The position numbers and the translations under genes are program-made. The notes under the pieces were generated by a model, which ran no database searches, was not told the origin of the DNA, and saw nothing but the letters and a program-made list of their open reading frames with translations. A stretch of 64,000 nt of DNA, from NCBI GenBank assembly GCA_030263375.1, contig SZOV01000002.1, positions 17,561-81,560 on the forward strand, given 5' to 3'. Positions 7,942 to 17,361 of this stretch are shown one piece after another. This DNA is from Deltaproteobacteria bacterium PRO3 (GTDB lineage: Bacteria; UBA10199; DSSB01). Within the stretch, counting starts at the first letter, position 1. Each line of letters begins with the position of its first letter.

Positions 7942-9666
7942 TCACCCCTTTTCCTCCCGAGCCACGCTGGGGACGAACTTCTCCGGCGGGGGCGCCGGCG
8001 GCAGGCCCAGGATCTCCCGGGCGCGGTTGAGCGCGAGATCGACGTTGGTTAGGACATTGGCCTCCCCGAACAGCTCGATCTTTCCCGCCTTGTCGATGGC
8101 CAGGTAGGGCTGGGCATGCACCCCCGAGAGGATCAGGGTCGTCCCCTGCTGGTCGCAGCGCCGCTTGAGGTCGACCAAGGCCATCAGGCCGGTCGCGTCC
8201 ATCGCGGGGACGTGGCGCATGCGCAGGATCAATACCTTCGGCGGCTGCTCGACGATGTCGAGGGTATCCTTTAAGCTCTCCGCCACCCCGAAAAAAAACG
8301 GCCCGCTGATCTCGAAGACCTCGACGCCCGGCGGCACCTCGCGGCTGTGGATCGAAAGCGGGTCCTCGAGGTCGACCCCGGCGCTCTGCGGGTCGGCGAT
8401 CTGGCGCGTGATCATCCCGATATTGGTGACGTCGGCCATGCGTTTCATGAAGAGGAAGGCCGCCAGGACCATTCCTACCTGCACCGCGAGGGTCAGGTCG
8501 AAGAAGACGGTCAGAAAGAAGGTCGCCAGCAACACCGCGACGTCGCTTTTGGGCGCCTTCAGCAGGGTCTTGAAGGCGTGCCACTCGCTCATGTGATAAG
8601 CCACCACCACCAGAACCGAGGCCAGGACGCAGAGCGGGATCAGCTTGGCCCAGCGGCCGAAGAGCAGGAGGATCAGGAACAGCACCAAGGCGTGTACCAT
8701 CCCCGCCACCGGCGTGCGGCCTCCGTTGCGGACGTTGGTGGCGGTGCGCGCGATCGCGCCGGTCGCGGGGATGCCGCCGAAGAGCGGGGACGCTATGTTG
8801 GCGATCCCCTGGGCAATGAGCTCGGTGTTGGACTTGTGCCGCATCCCGGTCATGCTGTCGGCCACGACGGCGCTGAGCAACGACTCGATGGCACCCAGCA
8901 GCGCCACGGTGAGGGCGGGGCTGAGCAGCATGCGGATCTTCTCGAAGCTCAGCTCAGGAAAGGCGGGCTTGGGCAGGGTCGCGGGGATGTCGCCGAAGCG
9001 GGAGCCGATGGTCTCGACGGGCAAATGAAGGACCTGCACCAAGACGGTGACTACAAGCATCGCGACGATCGAGCCCGGGATTCGCCGGGTCACGCGCGGC
9101 CACAACACGATGATGGCGAGGGAGAGCGCGGAGAGCAGGATGGTCGTCAGGTCGGCCGAACCGAAATGCTCGAAATAACTCCGCCACTGCTCGGTGAAAT
9201 GCGCCGGCAGGCTGGGAATCTTCAAGCCGAACAGGTCCTTGATCTGCCCGCTGAAGATGATGACGGCGATCCCGCTGGTGAAGCCGGTGGTGACGGGGAC
9301 GGGGATGAATTTGATGAAGCCGCCCAGCTTCGCGACGCCGAAGCCGATCAGCATCAGGCCCGCGAGGATGGTGCAGATCACCAGCCCGTCGTAGCCGTAT
9401 TTTTGAACGATGCCGTAGACGATGACGACGAAGGCCCCGGTCGGGCCCCCGATCTGCACGCGGGAACCGCCCAAGGCCGAGATCAGAAAGCCCGCGACGA
9501 TGGCGGTGAAGAGGCCCCGCTCGGGAGGGACGCCGGAGGCGATCGCGAAGGCCATGGCGAGGGGCAGGGCCACCACGCCGACAATGCCTCCGGCCATGAG
9601 GTCCTTGAGGAATTGCGAAAGGCTGTAGTCTTTAAGAGACCGGATCGATTCGGGAATCGATGGCAT
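7942..9666 (-). CDS. SulP-family anion transporter with STAS domain
   Basis: 574-residue inner-membrane transporter of the SulP/SLC26 family (sulfate, bicarbonate or other anions). The N-terminal two thirds is a run of hydrophobic segments including GGIVGVVALPLAMAFAIASG and the family signature region GGSRVQIGGPTGAFVVIVYG. NIASPLFGGIPATGAIARTA is also characteristic. The last 130 residues form a cytoplasmic STAS domain (LILRMRHVPAMDATGLMALV). Start at the ATG at 9666. No carbonic anhydrase or sulfur gene is adjacent, so the anion is undetermined. Confidence 0.95.
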   Translation of the reverse strand: MPSIPESIRSLKDYSLSQFLKDLMAGGIVGVVALPLAMAFAIASGVPPERGLFTAIVAGFLISALGGSRVQIGGPTGAFVVIVYGIVQKYGYDGLVICTILAGLMLIGFGVAKLGGFIKFIPVPVTTGFTSGIAVIIFSGQIKDLFGLKIPSLPAHFTEQWRSYFEHFGSADLTTILLSALSLAIIVLWPRVTRRIPGSIVAMLVVTVLVQVLHLPVETIGSRFGDIPATLPKPAFPELSFEKIRMLLSPALTVALLGAIESLLSAVVADSMTGMRHKSNTELIAQGIANIASPLFGGIPATGAIARTATNVRNGGRTPVAGMVHALVLFLILLLFGRWAKLIPLCVLASVLVVVAYHMSEWHAFKTLLKAPKSDVAVLLATFFLTVFFDLTLAVQVGMVLAAFLFMKRMADVTNIGMITRQIADPQSAGVDLEDPLSIHSREVPPGVEVFEISGPFFFGVAESLKDTLDIVEQPPKVLILRMRHVPAMDATGLMALVDLKRRCDQQGTTLILSGVHAQPYLAIDKAGKIELFGEANVLTNVDLALNRAREILGLPPAPPPEKFVPSVAREEKG

Positions 9667-9851
9667 TGCGAAGGGCCCTATAAGGCCTTTGCGACGATTT
9701 TTCGAGTTTTTTTCTTCCCGCCCCGCCCCCTAAGGACACAACCTTTCCCGGCCCATCCCGAAAAACCCGGCGCATTTCCTTCATTTAGGCTCGGGACCGG
9801 AGGCCGCTCCCCGCGCGGCGGCCGCACCGGAAGATTCGCGCGCCCAGGGCC

Positions 9852-11222
9852 ATGAACCGACTTTCGACAAAGCCATTCTCGCCGCCGCCCGGACTCGCGG
9901 CCTCGCTGAACGCGGCCTCCGCCGCCGAGCTTGCGGCCCTTGTCTCCGATCCCCGCGAGGACCTCCGCAACGAAGACCTGCTGCGGCTGGGCCGCCGTTG
10001 GCGGGCGGAGGGCCATGACGAGCGCGCGGCCCGGCTCTTCGCTGCCTTGCGGGAGGAGGACGCTTCCGGAAACACCGCGGCGACAGCCGAGCGGGAGTTG
10101 GCCGCCGTCGCCGGAACGGGGAGCTTCGGTCCGAGATTCGAATACCTCGCCTCCCGCTTCGCCCGCGACCTCACGGACTACCGCCAACTGTTGCCCATGC
10201 TGGCCGCCGGCTGGGCGGGCGAGATCGCCGGGGCCGCGGCCCTGTCTCGGCTCGCCGGTGCGGGCCGATCCGCCCTTGCGACGCGCCTGCTGGCGGGCGG
10301 GGCCGCCCTACTGGCGGAGACGCCGGTCCTCGTCGGCGTTCAGCGGCTCCTGGCTCCCGAATCCGCGCCTCCCCTCCACCGCGCCTGGACGAGCGCCCTG
10401 TTGGGACTTGGAGTCATGAAGTTGTTCGGCGGATTCGGCCACGGCGCGGCGGCCCGCCTGCCCGCGCGGCTGGCCTTCGCCCGGCCCGCCCTCTTCCAGA
10501 CCTCGCTCTTCTCCGGCCTGCTGGCCGCGCGGCGCGCGGAAGAGGCCGTCGGCCTGCGCGAGCGCCGGGCAAACGCCACTTGGGTGACGGATGCCCTAGC
10601 CTCGTACCTTGGGCTTCGCCTCGGCGCCGGCTTAGGAAAGCGCCTCTTGGGGCCGTCTCTGGAACCGCGGAGCCCGGCAATTCCAAGACAAGAGGCCTTG
10701 CGGCTGGACGCGCTTTTCTCCGCTTTCTCGCCGTCGAGACGCTCGGGCTTGGCCTGCCTCGCCTTCGACCTACATGCGTCCGCCGGCAACGGTTCCTCGG
10801 TGGATCTGCCTCGTCTGCTGGGGGCGCTCGCGCTCACCGGCCTGGGGGTTTACGGATTGTGGCGCTGGGCGCGGGTGCCTCCTCCGAGGCCCGGAGAATA
10901 TTTCTACACCCCCTCGGCCAGCGAGCGTTGGTTGCTGCGGGAATTTTTCCCCTTGGGGAGGGTTCCCGAGCGCATCAGTTGGACCGCGTGGAAGAGAGTC
11001 CAAGGCAAGGTGCTGCGCGCCTCGGACCTATTTGACCGCAAAGAGTCGCGGCGCCTCCCTCGGGATTGGAAGCGCCAGGAGCTGCGTACGCTGGCGGTCA
11101 ACGTCTATACGGGCAAGGAATACCATTATCTGCGCTCGAACACCCCCGTTCCGCGAAAGGCTCCGGAGCCCTACTCAGTCCAGGCGGATCCCTTCCCGAA
11201 CACCGAGGCGAAATCGGATTGA
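9852..11222 (+). CDS. Alanine-rich predicted membrane protein sharing a domain with a histidine kinase
   Basis: 456 residues, no known family recognised. Residues about 95-280 (FGPRFEYLASRFARDLTDYR; later ETPVLVGVQRLL; TSLFSGLLAARRAEEAVGL) correspond segment by segment to the N-terminal part of the sensor kinase at 33255-35648. There the equivalents are IAPRVEFLLRHFAREVSHP, ETFALTLSHRSL and TAMFGALLLAHRAESALGL. Several segments are hydrophobic and alanine-rich, so membrane association is likely. The C-terminal 130 residues (one hydrophobic segment, then a basic tail with YFYTPSASERWLLREFFPLG) are not in the kinase. It sits alone. The shared domain looks undescribed. Confidence 0.7.
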   Translation: MNRLSTKPFSPPPGLAASLNAASAAELAALVSDPREDLRNEDLLRLGRRWRAEGHDERAARLFAALREEDASGNTAATAERELAAVAGTGSFGPRFEYLASRFARDLTDYRQLLPMLAAGWAGEIAGAAALSRLAGAGRSALATRLLAGGAALLAETPVLVGVQRLLAPESAPPLHRAWTSALLGLGVMKLFGGFGHGAAARLPARLAFARPALFQTSLFSGLLAARRAEEAVGLRERRANATWVTDALASYLGLRLGAGLGKRLLGPSLEPRSPAIPRQEALRLDALFSAFSPSRRSGLACLAFDLHASAGNGSSVDLPRLLGALALTGLGVYGLWRWARVPPPRPGEYFYTPSASERWLLREFFPLGRVPERISWTAWKRVQGKVLRASDLFDRKESRRLPRDWKRQELRTLAVNVYTGKEYHYLRSNTPVPRKAPEPYSVQADPFPNTEAKSD

Positions 11223-11223
11223 G

Positions 11224-11604
11224 CTAGGCGGGGCTGGTGTCGATGCCCGCGACGGCCACCTGATTGGGGTCGGCCGAGTCGATGCGCACTAGGAGGCGCG
11301 CGCCGGGCTGGAATTGCGGAATCTGGAGCATGGAAATGACCATCTTGGTCTGCACCTGGTAAGGACGGCGGCTGCGGTCGGGGGTAACCTCGAGGGTCAT
11401 CAGGACCTGAGGGTTGTTGTTGATCTGGACCCCCGTATCGGCCAAAGCCAGCACCTTGGCCTTGCCGGGCTCGCCGGTTTGCAGGATGCGCTTGGCGTTT
11501 TGGTTGGGTTTGATGACCTTGACGTAGATGAAATAAAAGACGACCGCGAGGATGCCGAAGGTGAACAGCAGGGAAACGGCCGTGAGGATGAGACCCGTCA
11601 TCAT
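11224..11604 (-). CDS. Small membrane protein, unknown family with a beta-rich tail
   Basis: 126 residues: one N-terminal transmembrane helix (TAVSLLFTFGILAVVFYFIY), then a soluble domain with GEPGKAKVLALADTGVQINN, NPQVLMTLEVTPDRSRRPY and a closing FQPGARLLVRIDSADPNQVA. This pattern occurs in many small bacterial membrane proteins of unknown role, so the protein is probably real and conserved but has no assigned function. The soluble part is predicted to follow the helix. It is separated by 65 bases from the next minus-strand gene start region. Confidence 0.8.
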   Translation of the reverse strand: MMTGLILTAVSLLFTFGILAVVFYFIYVKVIKPNQNAKRILQTGEPGKAKVLALADTGVQINNNPQVLMTLEVTPDRSRRPYQVQTKMVISMLQIPQFQPGARLLVRIDSADPNQVAVAGIDTSPA

Positions 11605-11668
11605 GGCTAAGCTCCTTTATTGAGCCCTGAAGACGGCTAGACTAACCGAATCCCGTCCGACGGCAAAA

Positions 11669-11920
11669 TTATTTTTGCGCGGGGGTCGCGGCGGCGGGCG
11701 GCGGCGCCTTTTGCAGGGGCTTGACGACGATGCCCTTGGCCTTTTGCTCTTGGGTGTACTGGTCGAGCTTGTCCTTTTCGACCTTGATCTCGGCGATCAT
11801 GGCCCCCTTGGCGTCGTAGAGCTCGACCGGGACCTTCTCGGGCAGGGCCTGGGCCTCGGCCCCCAGGGCGGGACCTGCGGCCAGGGATAAAAACAGGGCG
11901 GATAAGGCAAACCATTTCAT
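11669..11920 (-). CDS. Small secreted protein, function unknown
   Basis: 83 residues with a clear signal peptide (MKWFALSALFLSLAAGPALG-AEA). The mature part contains a short strand-turn-strand (KVPVELYDAKGAMIAEIKVE), a charged helix, and a proline/alanine tail ending PAAATPAQK. The ATG at 11920 follows GAGGG by 5 bases. The frame stays open further upstream only because it reads antisense through the tRNA-Gln gene, so the longer version is rejected. No function is assigned. Confidence 0.72.
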   Translation of the reverse strand: MKWFALSALFLSLAAGPALGAEAQALPEKVPVELYDAKGAMIAEIKVEKDKLDQYTQEQKAKGIVVKPLQKAPPPAAATPAQK

Positions 11921-11992
11921 AAATCCCTCGCTTGGATTTTGGAGTTGATAGATTTTACCGAATTCATTAAGCGAATGCGAAATCTTATTCTT

Positions 11993-12063
11993 TCGGGGAT
12001 CGTCTAACGGTAGGACTACGGACTCTGACTCCGTCAATCTTGGTTCGAATCCAAGTCCCCGAG
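11993..12063 (+). tRNA. tRNA-Gln (anticodon CTG)
   Basis: 71-nt cloverleaf: acceptor TCGGGGA paired with TCCCCGA (12056-12062), anticodon stem ACGGA/TCCGT around loop CTCTGAC (anticodon CTG, reads CAG), T arm CTTGG-TTCGAAT-CCAAG, discriminator G. The U1-A72 pair and G73 are the usual identity features of tRNA-Gln. CCA is not encoded. The 3' end is the attachment site of the island that follows. Confidence 0.95.
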
Positions 12064-12425
12064 CATTGCTGGACGCGCGATCCACTGGGCCGTCCAGTTG
12101 AAGGGCTTTTTTAAGGAATATTCGAGGGTTCCGTTCTTGAGAAAGTAGTTCGATTTGATCGGATTGAGGAGTTCCCGTTTTCTTGGTCCGTTGTTCTTAA
12201 ATACAGTTGATGTATGTGTTTGCCGAGTTCGAGTATCTTCTTCCCGCTCTCATAATATGGGATGTCCGCATAACCGTAGGCGTTGAGTTGGGCCTCAAGG
12301 ATTAGCTTCTCTTCATGCCAGCGATTGGTATTGGATAACCAAAAACTCTTCCCGGATCCTTCCATCCAATTAATCGATATAGGACTGGTCGATGCGGGCC
12401 GGTAAGGTATCGACCTTTTTGCGAA
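12034..12425 (-). pseudogene. Serine site-specific recombinase, C-terminal remnant reading into the tRNA
   Basis: Decayed end of a large serine recombinase. The reading can be pieced together across three lesions: a stop codon at 12370-12372, a frameshift near 12341-12346 and another near 12177-12181. The pieces read LPARIDQSYID-stop-LDGRIREEF, then WLSNTNRWHEEKLILEAQL, YYESGKKILELGKHIHQLYL, and RELLNPIKSNYFLKNGTLEY followed by SLKKPFNWTAQWIARPAMLG. This follows the coiled-coil/C-terminal pattern of recombinase-family integrases. The frame ends DLDSNQD-stop at 12034, using the antisense of the tRNA-Gln gene, as happens when a recombinase gene abuts its tRNA target. The catalytic N-terminus is gone, so the element cannot mobilise itself. 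Confidence 0.82.
12055..12067. repeat. Left attachment-site core of the tRNA-Gln island (attL-like)
   Basis: GTCCCCGAGCATT, the 3' end of the tRNA plus four bases. It is repeated exactly at 20954-20966, 8.9 kb away in the same orientation. The following 35 bases are also related imperfectly (shared ACGCGCG and TCCAGTTGA). Confidence 0.82.
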
Positions 12426-13084
12426 AGCGTCATCAATTAAAATTCTTGTCTGGGTTGGGACAAGAAATGGGGAGTCTGTCTAACGGCCTTCATTTTTTCG
12501 GGTCGTTTTGTACTTATAGCTATCGATCGCAATCGAGGTAGTCTTAGCCCCTAGTTTCTCTAAAATCGTTCATTTTAGGGGCAATATTTTTTTTAGCCGG
12601 GACCTCAGCCCCCTTTTGAAGTTTTGCATTCGTGCTTGAATAAAATCACGCGATTAGATTTTTTTACGAAAGGTCGATTCTAAGGGTTTTTAAAGCCCAT
12701 CTCCATTTTGGGTGGGGACTAGAAAATATTCAGGTCGGCCCAACAATGCATCGTCCCACTAATTTCGCGAAGGACCAGGACTCGATTTGCTGGGCGGTTT
12801 TTCAGTCAGAAGTCTGAATTCGGCAGGTGAGGTCGTCGATGAGCCAGGAGCTTGTTTGACAGTCGGGGTTATAAAAAGACTTCCCTCGTCCATAAGGTAC
12901 CTCTCAAAGTTTTGAGAACAATGTCCTAAACGAGGTTTTCATTCAACGGACATAAGCAGACACGTCAGGGACAAATGCGGACAAGTTCCCAATTCAGCCA
13001 CCGGGATACACCCCGTTTTTAAAGGGTTTTTAGCATAAATGTATTTATTTGCATGGCTTAGAGAAGAAGCCTAAAATTCATTAA
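12426..13084. other. Gene-less left end of the island
   Basis: About 660 bases of mixed, mostly AT-rich sequence with no supported gene. It contains the stem CTAAAAT/ATTTTAG (12560-12578) with outer GCCCCT/AGGGGC pairing, followed by a T-run at 12586-12594, which could be a plus-strand terminator. It also includes the upstream region of the methylase gene. It is probably recombinase and element debris, but I could not extend the recombinase reading beyond about 12425. Confidence 0.4.
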
Positions 13085-16000
13085 ATGAGCAGGAAGTTTC
13101 CCAGCCACATAGAAGGTCTGCTCAAATATGTTTCTCGTCCTGAAGAAAAAGCAAACGAGGATCTTGCCTTAGCTTATTTTAGGAAACTCTATCCCGATAC
13201 ATTTACTCGCCAATCCGAAGCCAAGAGATCTGATGGATACGTCCCTAGTCATTTTGTCTTGGAGTTAAAAGGAAAAACTAATGATTGGTTATGTGGCCTT
13301 TTCCAAGGCCTCGCATATAAGCGTGAACTTGATTTCTCATTGATCGTTGTAGCAGCGAAACAGTTTCTTGCAGTCTGGCAAGTTAATGATCTTCCAGAAG
13401 AAGCTATCCAGGAAGTCCTATCTAGCAAAAAGGCAGCCAGTACTCTCGGTAAAGATTTAGCGAGAAAATACTCTACTGAAAAAAAGAGTCTTTATAAAAA
13501 GGCCATTTGGACAGGGGGAGATGAACTTTTTGGAGATTTATTTAGTTCACAATCCGATATTGTCTTCACGAAACTTAAATCATTTGAAGATACTCTCCGT
13601 AAAGCCAAGAAGGTTCGGCAGAAGATTACTCCAAGAAATTTCATTACCATTTTAAAACAGATGCCCCAGTTTTTTGACCCTGCCCAACCAATCAAAGCCG
13701 TGCGGGCTTTTTACAGTATGGTGTTCGGTTGGAATGAAACGTCCGTATTACAGATAAGCCAACGTGTTGATGACCAAGCAACCCTCGGTGGTGAGAAAAT
13801 AGAAAACCTCATTTCCAGCAAACGGCTTTTATTCAAAGAATTTGTAGAAAATCATGCGGTGCAGTTGGGTGAGGGCGAAAATAATGACGATTTCTTTGCA
13901 CATTATGACGAGGCTCTTGACGCCGTAGATAAAAACTTCCGAATCGGTCATGGAATTTTTTTTACAGATTTAGATTTATCAAAGTTTGTGATGTGGCTTG
14001 TGAAACAACACTTGCCGGATCTAGGGAAAAATTATCTGGTTATTGATCCGGCCTGTGGAAGCGGAAATCTTGTTACAAATTGGCGTTCCCCACTTGAACT
14101 AAGACACAAGGTAGTAAGTGAAATCGAGCCTGAATTACTTTTCTCCGTGGAACAGAGAATGAAAGGTGACGCATGGCACAACGGGAAATTCACAGTTGTT
14201 CCAAAGGTAAATGAAAATAAAGGGTTAAATTTTTTGGATAAAAGTGCAGATGATTATCTTGAGATTTTAAAAAGATATTTAATCGAAAAAGGACACAAGC
14301 CAAATAAGCCATTAGCCTTCTTATGCAACCCTCCATATAGAAGTGACGATGACCAGACAGCCGAAGCAATAAAATATAATATTCATCCTTCCATTGTAGA
14401 ACTTACCGGTAACGACGCCAGTTCTGAACGCTATTGCTGTTTCTTGGCACAAATGAAGCAGATTTGTAAAATTGCAGAGGAAAGTGGGCTGCCCGGTGAT
14501 TCACTTTTACTTGTATTTACTAAAGCCGCCTGGATGACCAAGCGGCCAATATTTCAAAAATTAAGAGGAGAAGTCCTCGCCAGTTTCAAAGACATTGATG
14601 GGATTTTGATTAATGGTAAGGAATTTTTTGATGTTAAGGGAAAATTCCCAGTGGCCTTTACGATTTGGGCATACAACACAAATAGAGAAATGCTCGATCC
14701 AGAAAGAAATATTTCTCTTATCGACCTTACTTGGGTAAAAAAAGATCAACTCGCCAATTTATCTTGGACTGATATTAAGGCCTTAGATGATCAATGCAAA
14801 ACGATTCTCTCTAATCCAAGGTCCATTAGGGTTGGACTGGGCATAGAACGACAAACAATTAGGGAGTGGGTTGAACAAAAAATGACTGATTTTAAAAGAG
14901 ATCGACGCCGAAACGAGGTTGGATTGACCATTGTGGGAGGTTTACCTTTAGGCGATCCTCGTATGGAAAATAAAAAAGCCTATGGCGATAGTCTGGGCGG
15001 AAAAATTGGTTTCATGGATGATTTAACTCCATGCCGAATCAATAAAGAATCTTTTAATGTGCCTCATTTTCATCTTGACGTTAGATTCATGCGAGTAAGG
15101 GCCTATCGTTGTTTTTCGGGACACGCTGATAATAGATCATTTGCGGCTAATTCAATGGAAGAAGCGAAAAAGCTGTTTCTCTGGTTCTCGCTTGGGAAAA
15201 CTTTCGCACATTGTTCATATCCACTGTGGGTGGATGCTCTTGAAATTTGGACTCCTATTATACCACAAAGATTTTCCAATGAAGTCTTAAAATATTCGTT
15301 TGCCATTGGGTTCTCAGAAAATGAATGTGTTGAAACAATATTTCCTGCAAATAATCCCGTTAACGGAGCTCCAGAAATAATTGTGTCTAATCCAATGGCC
15401 CCAACAAGTCCTGAGTCATTTTGGTCAAAAAACATGGCTCAAGTATTTTCAGAATCGAAATCGACTCCAGATAAACTTGTTCAATCCGTCGAAAATCTTT
15501 ATTCAGTTTGGAAAAATAATTTCCACGGCAGACCAGAAATAATCGCTCCATTTAAAAGACCTTATTTTATTACTAAAGGGGCTCTTAGGGTAACGGCGGG
15601 CATTGTCCAAATTAAAGATTATGCGAACGAAACGGATGATAAAGCTTTATTGGGGGTCTACGAGGACGTTCAAAAACTCCTAAAGCAAACAAAGGAAGAA
15701 TTTTATAACCTTCTCCTCGATAAGAATGGATTGAATTATTTTGGAATGCAACAGCCCAAAAAAATTGTATCTCTTTTCACTCCTTCTACAAAATTTGAAA
15801 AAATCTTAGAAAAACGTTTAGTCGTTGCTGGATTGATAATTAATTCTCTTTCAAATGATCCTAATTTTGGTCGAACTAAATTTGCAAAACTCTTTTATCT
15901 TGCGGATGCAACGCAAAATATAGATCTTCGAACAGATTATTACCGGGAGGCCGCTGGTCCTCTTGATGCAAGAGCCCTTTATAATTCCAAAATGGGTATT

Positions 16001-16417
16001 GAAGCTTTAGGTATGAGTTATGATTATTTCCAGGTTAAACAAACCTCTGGCCGGCGAGTAAAATATCTTCCGGGAGACCACCTTCCTGATTTGGTAGAAA
16101 GAGCCAAAAGCCTTCTAAATGAGAAGGTCCCAGAAATAAACCGAATTACAGAGATATGTCGGAAACTCGATACTGATCAATGTGAAATTGTGGCCACTTT
16201 ATATGCTTGCTGGAATGACCTCTTAATCGAAGAAAAAAGAGCGGAGGACCAAGATATTATTAGAGAGTTTCTTCAGAATTGGCACCACAAGAAACGTCGA
16301 TTCCCCAAAGACAGGCTTCTGAAGGCCTTGGGCTGGATGAGAAGGCATAATCTAATTCCAAATGGCCGTGGCAAGCATACAACCGCTAAACAAGCCGTTG
16401 AAGACGATGCTTTTTAA
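13085..16417 (+). CDS. Type IIG-like restriction enzyme: nuclease-methyltransferase fusion
   Basis: 1110-residue single-chain restriction-modification protein. The N-terminus (residues about 20-130) has a PD-(D/E)xK-like strand HFVLELKGK after a conserved acidic helix. The centre is an N6-adenine methyltransferase with motif I VIDPACGSGN near residue 322 and catalytic motif IV FLCNPPY near residue 413. The following 450 residues should hold target recognition. The last 200 residues contain FGRTKFAKLFYLAD and YYREAAGPLDARAL, which resemble the helical C-terminal module seen in some restriction proteins and the Panacea/DUF4065 fold. No separate specificity subunit is present, consistent with a type IIG enzyme. 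It is AT-rich relative to the chromosome and first in the island. Confidence 0.85.
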   Translation: MSRKFPSHIEGLLKYVSRPEEKANEDLALAYFRKLYPDTFTRQSEAKRSDGYVPSHFVLELKGKTNDWLCGLFQGLAYKRELDFSLIVVAAKQFLAVWQVNDLPEEAIQEVLSSKKAASTLGKDLARKYSTEKKSLYKKAIWTGGDELFGDLFSSQSDIVFTKLKSFEDTLRKAKKVRQKITPRNFITILKQMPQFFDPAQPIKAVRAFYSMVFGWNETSVLQISQRVDDQATLGGEKIENLISSKRLLFKEFVENHAVQLGEGENNDDFFAHYDEALDAVDKNFRIGHGIFFTDLDLSKFVMWLVKQHLPDLGKNYLVIDPACGSGNLVTNWRSPLELRHKVVSEIEPELLFSVEQRMKGDAWHNGKFTVVPKVNENKGLNFLDKSADDYLEILKRYLIEKGHKPNKPLAFLCNPPYRSDDDQTAEAIKYNIHPSIVELTGNDASSERYCCFLAQMKQICKIAEESGLPGDSLLLVFTKAAWMTKRPIFQKLRGEVLASFKDIDGILINGKEFFDVKGKFPVAFTIWAYNTNREMLDPERNISLIDLTWVKKDQLANLSWTDIKALDDQCKTILSNPRSIRVGLGIERQTIREWVEQKMTDFKRDRRRNEVGLTIVGGLPLGDPRMENKKAYGDSLGGKIGFMDDLTPCRINKESFNVPHFHLDVRFMRVRAYRCFSGHADNRSFAANSMEEAKKLFLWFSLGKTFAHCSYPLWVDALEIWTPIIPQRFSNEVLKYSFAIGFSENECVETIFPANNPVNGAPEIIVSNPMAPTSPESFWSKNMAQVFSESKSTPDKLVQSVENLYSVWKNNFHGRPEIIAPFKRPYFITKGALRVTAGIVQIKDYANETDDKALLGVYEDVQKLLKQTKEEFYNLLLDKNGLNYFGMQQPKKIVSLFTPSTKFEKILEKRLVVAGLIINSLSNDPNFGRTKFAKLFYLADATQNIDLRTDYYREAAGPLDARALYNSKMGIEALGMSYDYFQVKQTSGRRVKYLPGDHLPDLVERAKSLLNEKVPEINRITEICRKLDTDQCEIVATLYACWNDLLIEEKRAEDQDIIREFLQNWHHKKRRFPKDRLLKALGWMRRHNLIPNGRGKHTTAKQAVEDDAF

Positions 16418-16434
16418 TTGCTACCAACGCCCTT

Positions 16435-17343
16435 TTATTCTTCGTTAAAATAATCAGAATCGATCCTTTTGGTTTCATAAGTGGATATGGGCGTAAGCCC
16501 AATGTTGTGGTCGATCATGAAGTGAGCTAGTTGCTCTCCGTCGATTAGAATAATTTTAGAATCTATTTTGGATACGTAATCCTGAGCATCTTTCGTAAAT
16601 GAAGAGGTTGTAATAAAAATTCCTTTTTTTGCTCGGTGGCCTTGAAGGGCCCCAGCAAATTTCTGAATTTCTGGCCTTCCAATCGTTGCCTGCCATCGTT
16701 TAGCTTGAATATAAATGACATCCAGACCCAACCGATCTTCATTTATTATTCCATCGATTCCTTCGTCACCCATCCGACCAATAGCTTTTCCAGCTTCTTT
16801 TCGGGACCCTCCGTATCCCATTTTTACCAATAGATCTATAACGAGTCGTTCAAAAAAGGCCGGGGAGCACTCGCTTACGATTTTAAGTAATTCCGAAGCA
16901 AGGTTTTCACGTAATTTCTGATAGGCGGTTTCCAAGAGCTCGGCTGGAGTTTTAAGATTTTCAGCTTCAAGTATATCAGTTGTTTCCTTTTGTTCTTGTT
17001 TTTTTGTTCGAAATTCTACGAATTCCGGAAATTGGTCTAAGAATTTCACATTGATTTTTGACGGATTCTTCGCCAAGGCTTCACGGCCCCGAGGGGTAAT
17101 TTTAAAGAAGCCTCGCCTAGTGGAATCAAGCAATCCCGCTTTACTTAAATACGTTCGAGCCCATGCAACCCTATTATCAAAAACTGGCTGCTGACCACTC
17201 GGCAGCAAATCTTTTCTCTCCAATTCCGTAAGATTGAATTTGTCCGCCAAACCCTCAATCACTTCGCGCAAAGAGTGTTCTTGCCCGTCTGCAACGAACT
17301 GCAACAAGGGAAGCATAGTAGATTGATAATCTGGAATAGGCAT
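16435..17343 (-). CDS. mrr: Mrr-type restriction endonuclease
   Basis: 302-residue nuclease expected to cleave methylated or foreign DNA. The N-terminal 95 residues form the Mrr winged-helix domain (AWARTYLSKAGLLDSTRRGF). The C-terminal catalytic domain has the PD-(D/E)xK core GDEGIDGIINEDRLGLDVIY followed by IQAKRW, with the Q-A-K variant usual for Mrr. The linker (residues 105-140) is charged. Start at the ATG at 17343; the frame is open to a TTG at 17355. It lies 18 bases after the Shedu gene and probably shares its transcript. It converges on the restriction fusion gene with 17 bases between them. Confidence 0.92.
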   Translation of the reverse strand: MPIPDYQSTMLPLLQFVADGQEHSLREVIEGLADKFNLTELERKDLLPSGQQPVFDNRVAWARTYLSKAGLLDSTRRGFFKITPRGREALAKNPSKINVKFLDQFPEFVEFRTKKQEQKETTDILEAENLKTPAELLETAYQKLRENLASELLKIVSECSPAFFERLVIDLLVKMGYGGSRKEAGKAIGRMGDEGIDGIINEDRLGLDVIYIQAKRWQATIGRPEIQKFAGALQGHRAKKGIFITTSSFTKDAQDYVSKIDSKIILIDGEQLAHFMIDHNIGLTPISTYETKRIDSDYFNEE

Positions 17344-17361
17344 AAGAAATATCAATATGGA

